From: Parvularculaceae bacterium UBA4496
Lineage (GTDB): Bacteria > Pseudomonadota > Alphaproteobacteria > Caulobacterales > Parvularculaceae
Assembly: GCA_002388885.1 (NCBI GenBank)
Contig: DGNI01000149.1
Span: 21,498-35,800 of the forward strand
Length of the DNA stretch: 14,303 nt
Direction of reading: 5' to 3'
Below are positions 1-6,039 of the stretch, piece by piece. Under the pieces are notes generated by a model. It saw nothing but the letters and a program-made list of their open reading frames with translations. It had not been told where the DNA came from and did no database searches. Positions within the stretch are counted from its first letter, which is position 1. The number at the start of each line of letters is the position of its first letter. Position numbers and translations under genes: made by a program.

Positions 1-573
1 GTCGCAAAAGCGCGCCGTAAAACGAAAGAATCTCAAGATTCGCAGATAATCTTCTTTGATCCGATCTTCAGGTTCACCGATAAAACGGACACGTCGTTTT
101 CTTGCATCATCAACGCCGCCTACGGAATCGAACAGGCGTCCGTCGGGCGTCAGATAAATAGCATTTATCGTGAAATCGCGCCGCCCCGCATCGATAGCCC
201 AATCTTGCGTGAAGGCGACGGTCGCACGCCGACCGTCCGTAGAAACATCAGCCCGCAGCGTCGTTACTTCAACGCCCTGATGATCCACGATTGCGGTGAT
301 GGTTCCGTGCTCAATGCCGGTCGGCGCGACGCGTAGCCCTGCACTTTTCAATGCCTTGCTTGCAACGTCAGGCGTCAGCGTCGTTGCTACGTCAAAGTCT
401 TTCGGCGCGTCGCCCAGAAGGCTGTCACGCACGCAGCCGCCGACAAAACGCGCACAATCTGGCTGGGCAGCCTCGAGCGCGGATATGACTTTTGTCAGTT
501 GCGGTGATGTCAGCCATCTAAAATATTGCCGCACATTCTTCCCGAGGGAAACGAACTGGTCCCTGCCGCTCAT
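1..573 (-). CDS. cca: CCA tRNA nucleotidyltransferase, N-terminal 191 residues (truncated by window edge)
   Basis: This enzyme adds or repairs the 3' CCA end of tRNAs using CTP and ATP in the cytosol. The 191 residues present cover the class II nucleotidyltransferase head. I see the GG-x-VRD signature at residues 45-50, the metal-binding D59-x-D61 pair in KDFD, the RRDFTINA motif at 131-138, and the EDxxR nucleobase-recognition motif at 174-178 followed by RILRFFRF. The frame is open through base 1, so the C-terminal tRNA-binding part lies outside. The ATG at 573 overlaps the TGA of the Nudix gene by four bases (ATGA), indicating translational coupling as the last visible gene of a leftward operon. 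Family identity is clear. Whether it is a full CCA-adding enzyme or a poly(A) polymerase-like paralogue cannot be told without the C-terminus, but an alphaproteobacterial CCA enzyme is much more likely. Confidence 0.93.
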   Translation of the reverse strand, partial: MSGRDQFVSLGKNVRQYFRWLTSPQLTKVISALEAAQPDCARFVGGCVRDSLLGDAPKDFDVATTLTPDVASKALKSAGLRVAPTGIEHGTITAIVDHQGVEVTTLRADVSTDGRRATVAFTQDWAIDAGRRDFTINAIYLTPDGRLFDSVGGVDDARKRRVRFIGEPEDRIKEDYLRILRFFRFTARFCD

Positions 574-1250
574 CGCGCCGCCTCGCGCACCACCGGATCA
601 TGCTGCAACATTTCGGCAAACGACCGCAGGATTCCGGCCGTCAGTCCCCAGATATGATAACCACCGTAATTCGCAGCAAACATTTTGTAGGGCACGCCTT
701 CATGCCGGCGCTCCTCAATTATGTGGTTCGCCAGATCGCTTACAAACTCGACCGGCACTTCAAAAATTTCATCCACTTCACGCGGACAGGGGCGCAAATC
801 TGCATCCGGATTCACCACTCCGACAACTGGCGTCACGGAAAAACCGAGCCCGCCTTTATGCACGCCCATCGTCCCGATGACGTCGACTTCGTTCGGCGCG
901 AGGTTGATTTCTTCATGCGCTTCGCGGAGCGCAGTTTCGACCGGGCCATCATCTTCGGGATGCGCCTTGCCGCCGGGAAAACTGATCTGACCGGCGTGAG
1001 ATGGCATGTCGGACGAACGCACGGTGAGGATGACATGCAAGCCCGACGCCCGATGAACGATCGGAACCAGCACAGAGGCGTCCTTGCGCTTGTCGCTCCA
1101 GCGACGCTCAAACAGTTTATCGCCCACAAGATGCGGATTGATTTCACGAAAAAGATCGTGCACGCGCTGGGCGGAAGTATGTTTCAGGTTCGCCTCTATC
1201 TGGCCGCGCAAATGCTTTTCGGCTTTCGAACTCGTCCTATACAGCTTCAT
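570..1250 (-). CDS. CoA pyrophosphatase, Nudix family (NudL/NUDT7-like)
   Basis: This 226-residue Nudix hydrolase is predicted to split coenzyme A and its derivatives into 3',5'-ADP and 4'-phosphopantetheine. The CoA-type signature is seen directly: LTVRSS followed by HAGQISFPGG at residues 75-94, then the Nudix helix with TALREAHEEI at 106-115. The insertion between the glycines and the REAxEE core is normal for the CoA subgroup. A GFSVTPVVG segment at 136-144 is also typical. The start ATG directly abuts the TAA of the DUF1285 gene with no spacer and no strong ribosome binding site, and the stop overlaps the start of the CCA gene, so the three genes are almost certainly one transcript. Substrate is inferred from the family; other CoA esters or dinucleotides are possible. 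Confidence 0.9.
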   Translation of the reverse strand: MKLYRTSSKAEKHLRGQIEANLKHTSAQRVHDLFREINPHLVGDKLFERRWSDKRKDASVLVPIVHRASGLHVILTVRSSDMPSHAGQISFPGGKAHPEDDGPVETALREAHEEINLAPNEVDVIGTMGVHKGGLGFSVTPVVGVVNPDADLRPCPREVDEIFEVPVEFVSDLANHIIEERRHEGVPYKMFAANYGGYHIWGLTAGILRSFAEMLQHDPVVREAAR

Positions 1251-1826
1251 TTAATCGTTCCGCACGATTTCACTCACCGGCCCGAACGGGAAAAACATGC
1301 CGCCCGACCAAACGCCAAACATTTCTTCGCCATCTATCTCATGGGGTTCGCAATAACTCACAAGATCATAGAATACGGCGCGGGCAATCCGCGCCTCAAG
1401 GCCGCGGCGCACCTCAATATAGGGCGCGTATTCGCCTGTTTCAGCAATTTTTCTGAATTCGATCCGGTGTTCCGGGCCGGCGGCGACCTTGTCACCGACA
1501 TTCGTGGTGAAGGTCAACGTCTGTAAGGCGCCTTCGCCTTCCCTCGACATCAGAACGGCGACGAATGGGGTGTCTTCGACTTCGATCTGGAGTTTTTCAA
1601 CGGGCGTAACGAGAAAATACTTGTCGCCCTCGCGTTTAAGAACCGTCGAGAAAAGCCTCACCAGACGCGCACGGGTGATGGCGGTCCCTTCATGGATCCA
1701 GGTTCCGTCGCTTTTGATCGTCAGGTCGATATCGCCGGAGACTGGCGGATTCCAGTTTTCGACCGGCGGCAACGATCCGCCGGCGATGTTTTCAAGCTCC
1801 GCAGCATATCTCATCAGGTCGGGCAT
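1251..1826 (-). CDS. DUF1285 domain protein
   Basis: This is a 191-residue protein of the DUF1285 family, with no established biochemical role. It is soluble, with no signal peptide or membrane segment. Recognisable family features are the early G-x-L-P-P-V-E-x-W-x-P motif (residues 17-27), a DGTWIHEGTAITRARLVRLF stretch near 40-60 that is typical of the family, and the C-terminal VWSGGMFFPFG. The gene heads the leftward Nudix/CCA operon, an order seen in many alphaproteobacteria. No convincing Shine-Dalgarno sequence precedes the ATG at 1826. The bases where one should lie belong instead to one arm of a hairpin (1835-1866), so this start may be structurally controlled or leaderless. Methionine 5 (codon at 1814) is an alternative start. 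Confidence 0.85.
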   Translation of the reverse strand: MPDLMRYAAELENIAGGSLPPVENWNPPVSGDIDLTIKSDGTWIHEGTAITRARLVRLFSTVLKREGDKYFLVTPVEKLQIEVEDTPFVAVLMSREGEGALQTLTFTTNVGDKVAAGPEHRIEFRKIAETGEYAPYIEVRRGLEARIARAVFYDLVSYCEPHEIDGEEMFGVWSGGMFFPFGPVSEIVRND

Positions 1827-1834
1827 AGATTGAA

Positions 1835-1866
1835 ACCGGCGCTAACGATAACTCGAAAGCGCCGGT
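1835..1866 (-). repeat. Perfect 9-bp inverted repeat (hairpin) between sppA and DUF1285
   Basis: ACCGGCGCT at 1835-1843 is exactly complementary to AGCGCCGGT at 1858-1866, with a 14-base loop. On the transcribed strand it lies 55 bases after the sppA stop and ends 8 bases before the DUF1285 ATG. The following bases (TTTCAATCT) make only a weak T-tract, so it is a poor intrinsic terminator. It could instead attenuate read-through or mask the DUF1285 translation start. Confidence 0.6.
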
Positions 1867-1921
1867 CCTGTCCTGGCTGCTCCGCTAAGAACGCTACTGG
1901 CTTCGACGCAGCCCGCTTTCC

Positions 1922-3814
1922 TTACTCACAGGTAATGCAGCGCGCGTAGGACGCGTTCGGATCGTTAAACTCTTCAAAGAACGCCGCTTGCTTTTCAGCT
2001 TCCTGAATGATGCGCGCGACGGCGCTGTGCGAGCGGAACGCCTTGTCTTTGCCCGTCATGGAAACCGCTTTTGTGGAAATGTTGCCGAGCAGCATTTCAA
2101 AACGCGTGCGGCGGTCTTTCATCGTGACAACATCGTATTTTTCAAGATTGGCAAGGCGCGCCGCCGCTGCAACAGCGTCGTCATAATCGCCGAGCTGATC
2201 AACGAGACGCAGCTCCTGCGCCTTGCCGCCAATCCAGACACGGCCCTGGCCGATAGAGTCGATATAACCCTTATCAAGACCGCGGCCTTCATTAATAACA
2301 GTCAGAAAGCGGTCGTAACCGTTTTCGATAGACTGCTGGATAATGTCGCTGGCGCTGTCCGGCAGCGGCCCGATGCCTGTTGCGAGAATTGGCGACAGGG
2401 AGGTCGTGCCGACACCGTCAACGAATACGCCCAACTCTGCGGCGGTGTTCTCGAACGTGTTGAAATAGCCGAATATGCCGATTGAACCCGTAATGGTCGT
2501 GGGCGCCGCCCAGATTTCGTCCGCTGGCGATGCAATCCAGTACCCGCCCGAAGCGGCAAGTGAACCCATGGACGCAACAACCGGCTTGCCAGCGGCTTTA
2601 ATCGCCAGCACCTCATCGCGGATGATATCGGACGCAAAAGTCGAACCGCCCGGACTGTCAATGCGCAGGACGACTGCCTTCACCTTGTCGTCCTGGCGCG
2701 CTTTTTTAAGCTGTGCTGCGACGGTGTCGCCACCCGCAGCCCGGCCTGACGGCGCTTCGCCATCCACAATAGTGCCGGCGGCCGTGATCACCGCAATATT
2801 CGGATCGCCGCCGTCCTGAGCGCGCTCAATCGACGCAAGGTAACGGCGGTATCCGACATGCTTGAACGATTTACCGTCCCGCGACTTGCCGAATGTCTGG
2901 GCAAGGTGATCCGTCATTTCCGCGCGGGACTTGAGGCCATCAACGAAGCCGGCCTCAAGCGCCGCCCTTGCGAAATCACCGTCGACCGATTGCATGACGG
3001 TGCTCATATTGTTGGCGTAATTTTCAACCGTTCCCGGCGCCAAGCCTCGCGAGCCCTCAACCTTCTCGGTGTAAGCTCTCCAGAGCACCTCAAGATAGGC
3101 GAGATTTGCTTCCTTGGCCTCGGGCGACATGTCATCGCGAATGAACGGTTCGACAGCCGATTTGAATGTTCCTACACGGAAGACGTGGCTGGTGACTTTG
3201 ATTTTTTCGAGAAACGACTTCAAGTAAGTGCCATAAGAACCGTAGCCGTAAATAAGCATGTTGCCGAAATCGTTCATGTAGATTTCATCGGCGCCGGCGG
3301 CCAGAAGATACTGGTCCTGCGTGTAGTAATCGCCGATAGCGATGACTTTTTTGCCGCTTTCCTTGAATGCTGCGATTTCGTCGGCGACGTAATGCAATTT
3401 GCTCGCGCTGCTTGAAGCAACGCCGAGGCTGCCAAGGTCCAGAACCAGCCCCTTGATGCGCTTATCGTCTTTCGCCTTGCGAATGATGCGAACAAGATCA
3501 TGAACTTCGATCTGTTGAGGCTCGGTAACGCCGTAGGCCTCCTCGATCAGGACTTCGAACGGATCGACGTCTTCGGCAATTTCCACCAGCACGCCGTTCG
3601 GATCGAGCACAAGCGCGGCCTCTTCGGGGATCGAGACGGATACCTGATCATTGTTACCCGCAAGTCCGTTCGAGACGTTGACGAGAACGCCTACAAAAAG
3701 AAGTAAGATGACTAGACCGATGAGGCCCTGAAGCAATAGCAGGAAGCCGATGATCAGCTTGGCGAAACCCTTGATAAAACCCCAGACGGTGAATCTTGAC
3801 TCATGCTCAGACAC
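1922..3814 (-). CDS. sppA: Signal peptide peptidase SppA, 67-kDa type (peptidase S49)
   Basis: This inner-membrane serine/lysine protease degrades leftover signal peptides and other membrane-embedded peptides. Starting at GTG 3814 gives 630 residues, the double-domain E. coli-like size. A long hydrophobic anchor lies at about 18-47. The general-base lysine is K218 in GTFKSAVEPF, followed by IRDDMSPEA. The C-terminal half carries DSPGG (386-390) and the nucleophile S422 in MGSLAASGGYWI, so the catalytic dyad is intact. I chose GTG because AAAGGGG (3821-3827) sits six bases upstream of it. An in-frame TTG at 3868 would add 18 residues but lacks a comparable site. The C-terminus ends in an unusual C-x-x-C-E. 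The gene diverges from the moxR cluster and has a CtrA-type box about 80 bases upstream of its start. Confidence 0.95.
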   Translation of the reverse strand: MSEHESRFTVWGFIKGFAKLIIGFLLLLQGLIGLVILLLFVGVLVNVSNGLAGNNDQVSVSIPEEAALVLDPNGVLVEIAEDVDPFEVLIEEAYGVTEPQQIEVHDLVRIIRKAKDDKRIKGLVLDLGSLGVASSSASKLHYVADEIAAFKESGKKVIAIGDYYTQDQYLLAAGADEIYMNDFGNMLIYGYGSYGTYLKSFLEKIKVTSHVFRVGTFKSAVEPFIRDDMSPEAKEANLAYLEVLWRAYTEKVEGSRGLAPGTVENYANNMSTVMQSVDGDFARAALEAGFVDGLKSRAEMTDHLAQTFGKSRDGKSFKHVGYRRYLASIERAQDGGDPNIAVITAAGTIVDGEAPSGRAAGGDTVAAQLKKARQDDKVKAVVLRIDSPGGSTFASDIIRDEVLAIKAAGKPVVASMGSLAASGGYWIASPADEIWAAPTTITGSIGIFGYFNTFENTAAELGVFVDGVGTTSLSPILATGIGPLPDSASDIIQQSIENGYDRFLTVINEGRGLDKGYIDSIGQGRVWIGGKAQELRLVDQLGDYDDAVAAAARLANLEKYDVVTMKDRRTRFEMLLGNISTKAVSMTGKDKAFRSHSAVARIIQEAEKQAAFFEEFNDPNASYARCITCE

Positions 3815-3886
3815 AAAGGTCCCCTTTACCACTCCGCCGGACGACCCGGCATAAAGAGAGCGCTTCAAACGCCCTTCCGCGCTTCA

Positions 3887-3902
3887 TTAACAGCGCTTTA
3901 AC
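3887..3902. promoter_or_regulatory. CtrA-type binding box, TTAA-N7-TTAAC
   Basis: TTAA (3887-3890), seven bases, then TTAAC (3898-3902) exactly matches the full-site consensus of the alphaproteobacterial cell-cycle regulator CtrA. It lies about 73-88 bases upstream of the chosen sppA start, in the interval that diverges from moxR. The match is direct; binding is inferred. At the window's GC content I estimate well under one chance match in 14 kb. Confidence 0.5.
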
Positions 3903-3973
3903 GATTACCCCTCGACGCGCGCCCCTTTTAGAGCCAATGGCCCGATCACACGCTAAGGCGATATCGTAAAGAC

Positions 3974-4014
3974 ATTGTCCTCAACCCCGCAAGGGGCAAG
4001 AGTTTTTCGACAAT
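3974..4014. repeat. Nested inverted repeat upstream of moxR
   Basis: ATTGTC (3974-3979) pairs with GACAAT (4009-4014), and inside them CCCC (3985-3988) pairs with GGGG (3993-3996) across a GCAA tetraloop of GNRA type. A T-run (4003-4007) follows the inner stem. The arms are short and the intervening bases unpaired, so this may be an operator-like dyad, a leader hairpin, or chance. Confidence 0.35.
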
Positions 4015-4119
4015 CCGTTCCCATTCCTTGCCAAGCGGTTCTTTAATCTTCATTGAGCCATGCTATTGGAAATAACGCCCGGATTCGAAGCGTTTGTCCC
4101 AGGAGTTGAGCGATCCCAC

Positions 4120-5112
4120 ATGACCGAAAACCAGCCTGATCAGGACCTGTTGCGAAAATTTGATGAGATTTCGGTGAAATTCGGGCGCGCCAGAGCAGCC
4201 CTCGGCAAGGTGGTCTTCGGACAGGAAGACGTGATTGACCTCACCCTTGCCACACTTGCCGCAGGGGGCCATGGCCTTCTCGTCGGGGCCCCGGGCCTCG
4301 CCAAAACGCTTCTGGTCACCTCAATCGCCGACCTGATGGGGCTTTCGGCCAAGCGGGTGCAGTTCACGCCGGACCTGATGCCCGGCGACGTCCTCGGCTC
4401 GGAAGTGCTTGAGGAAAGCGCCGAGGGCGCTCGCGAATTCCGCTTTATCCCGGGACCGGTTTTCTGCCAGCTGCTGATGGCCGACGAAATCAACCGCGCA
4501 AGCCCAAGAACGCAATCGGCGCTGTTGCAGGCCATGCAGGAGCATCACGTGACCGTCGCTGGCGCGCGCCACGACCTGCCCGAACCGTTTCACGTTCTCG
4601 CGACCCAGAACCCGATCGAGCAGGAAGGCACTTATCCCCTGCCTGAAGCGCAGCTCGACCGTTTCCTCCTGCAAATCGACGTCGACTATCCCGATCTCGA
4701 AGCAGAACGGCAAATGCTCGCTGCAACAACCGGCGCGGAGTCACAACAGGTCGATGCTGTCATGACATGCGATGACCTGATCGAAGCACAAAAACTTGTG
4801 CGCCAGATGCCCGTGGGCGAGCAGGTCGTCGATCTGATTCTCACCCTTGTGCGCGCGGCGCGGCCGGTTGAAGGCGCAAAAGAGCGGGTTCGAAACTTTG
4901 TCGCTTGGGGACCGGGACCGCGCGCCAGCCAGGCGTTCTCGCTGGCAGCGCGTGCGCTGGCGCTGATCGACGGGCGCCACGCGCCTTCGCTGGATGATGT
5001 GAAGCGGCTTGCCGGGCCTGTTCTGCGCCATCGCATGGCGCTTAATTTCGCTGCACGATCAGAGGGGATCGACACCAGCAGCTTTATCCGCGATCTTGTT
5101 GAGGGGGCGTAA
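4120..5112 (+). CDS. MoxR-family AAA+ ATPase
   Basis: This 330-residue AAA+ ATPase of the MoxR family is probably a cytosolic chaperone-like motor that remodels vWA-domain partner proteins. Visible elements in order are Walker A GAPGLAKT (56-63, with the MoxR-typical A in place of the third G), Walker B LLMADEINRA (118-127), sensor 1 in ATQNPIEQEGTYPLPEAQ (N164), and LDRFLL (R181). The C-terminal part is an AAA lid domain with PxxRAS-like GPGPRASQAF. I chose the ATG at 4120 because homologues begin close to this point and AGGAG lies at 4101-4105, although that spacing is long. An ATG at 4060 would add 20 residues of little family character. It is the first gene of a four-gene rightward operon, and the DUF58 start follows 27 bases after its stop. 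Confidence 0.93.
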   Translation: MTENQPDQDLLRKFDEISVKFGRARAALGKVVFGQEDVIDLTLATLAAGGHGLLVGAPGLAKTLLVTSIADLMGLSAKRVQFTPDLMPGDVLGSEVLEESAEGAREFRFIPGPVFCQLLMADEINRASPRTQSALLQAMQEHHVTVAGARHDLPEPFHVLATQNPIEQEGTYPLPEAQLDRFLLQIDVDYPDLEAERQMLAATTGAESQQVDAVMTCDDLIEAQKLVRQMPVGEQVVDLILTLVRAARPVEGAKERVRNFVAWGPGPRASQAFSLAARALALIDGRHAPSLDDVKRLAGPVLRHRMALNFAARSEGIDTSSFIRDLVEGA

Positions 5113-5139
5113 GAACCTTTGAAAGGACGGCGCCCGAAC

Positions 5140-6039
5140 ATGCCAGCCGACAGTCCTGCAATTTCAGTTCGTCACGATGCGGAACATGCCGCATCGCTGT
5201 TTCCGGCATTGCTGCTGGAGGCGGAGAAAATTGCGCAATCGGTTTCCGCCGGTTTGCACGGCCGGCGGCGTGCAGGGCCCGGCGAAACATTCTGGCAGCA
5301 TCGGCCTTACGGCTTCGGCGATCCGGTTTCGACCATTGACTGGCGGCAGTCCGCGCGGGCGGCTGACCGGCTTTATGTCAGGCAAAACGAATGGGAAGCC
5401 GCGGCGGCGGCCTATCTGTGGCGCGATCCCTCCCGTTCGCTTGACTATGCCTCTGACCGGAACCTGCCGACCAAACGCCGCCGCGCTGACGTTCTCGTAA
5501 CGGCGCTGACGATTTTATTGTCACAGGCCGGCGAGCGTATTGGCCTCCTGGGCGAAGAACGCCGTCCGTTTCAGGGACGCAGCGCGCCGGAACGCATGCT
5601 TGAAGCCTTGCATATCGATCAGTTTCTGGATACGGCCAGCGCGCCGCCGCTGACAACCGTTCCAACTGGCGCGCGCATCGTCATGGCGAGCGATTTTTTC
5701 ACAGACCCGCACGGCGTTGAAAAAGCCGTGGCGGCGCTCGCTGGCGCCGGCGCCAAGGGCGTGCTTTTGCAAATTTGCGACCCGGCGGAAGAAAACTTTC
5801 CATTCGACGGTCGCGTCGAGTTTCGTGATCTTGAAAGCAGCGACCGGCTGATCTTCGGACAAACCGGCGCAGTCGCAGACGCTTACAAATCCGCATTCGC
5901 CGCTCATCGAGAAAGCCTTACCGCCATTGCTCGCAAGGCTGGCTGGACATTTATCGCGCACCGAACCGACAAGGCGTCGCAGACTGTATTACTGTCGCTT
6001 TTCACAGCGCTCGCAGATATGCGCAAATGGATGAATTAG
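5140..6039 (+). CDS. DUF58 domain protein (vWA-like MoxR partner)
   Basis: This is a 299-residue DUF58 protein with no membrane segment or signal peptide, so it is likely cytosolic or peripheral. The DUF58 hallmark is clear: RPYGFGDPVSTIDWRQSAR at residues 55-73. A vWA-like fold is suggested by DPSRS at 96-100, which fits the metal-ion-dependent adhesion site (MIDAS) pattern DxSxS, and by the hydrophobic strand ending MASDFFTD (182-189). Such proteins are the usual direct partners of MoxR ATPases; that role is inferred here from family and operon position. The ATG at 5140 follows AAAGGA (5122-5127). An in-frame TTG at 5119 is possible but would place the start almost against the moxR stop without a binding site. 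The TAG stop directly abuts the next ATG, implying coupled translation. Confidence 0.9.
   Translation: MPADSPAISVRHDAEHAASLFPALLLEAEKIAQSVSAGLHGRRRAGPGETFWQHRPYGFGDPVSTIDWRQSARAADRLYVRQNEWEAAAAAYLWRDPSRSLDYASDRNLPTKRRRADVLVTALTILLSQAGERIGLLGEERRPFQGRSAPERMLEALHIDQFLDTASAPPLTTVPTGARIVMASDFFTDPHGVEKAVAALAGAGAKGVLLQICDPAEENFPFDGRVEFRDLESSDRLIFGQTGAVADAYKSAFAAHRESLTAIARKAGWTFIAHRTDKASQTVLLSLFTALADMRKWMN

Larger units (their letters stand above)
3815..4119. other. Divergent intergenic region between sppA and moxR
   Basis: This region of about 305 bases holds no credible gene. It contains the sppA ribosome binding site (3821-3827), a CtrA-type box (3887-3902), and a nested inverted repeat (3974-4014) made of ATTGTC/GACAAT enclosing CCCC-GCAA-GGGG. 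Promoters for both directions must lie here, but I could not pick convincing -35/-10 pairs. In-frame upstream codons exist for both flanking genes (TTG 3868 for sppA, ATG 4060 for moxR) and are less likely starts. Confidence 0.6.

Noticed and set aside
600..1526. A 308-residue plus-strand reading frame
   Set aside because: It lies antisense to the Nudix and DUF1285 genes, both of which carry clear family motifs. It has no recognisable domain and shows the biased composition of a shadow frame.
1835..1866. A classical intrinsic terminator for sppA
   Set aside because: The stem is good, but the following bases lack a real T-run, so I kept it only as a hairpin.
3815..3868. TTG start for sppA giving an 18-residue extension
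   Set aside because: There is no good ribosome binding site before the TTG, whereas GTG at 3814 has AAAGGGG six bases upstream and gives the usual length and N-terminus.
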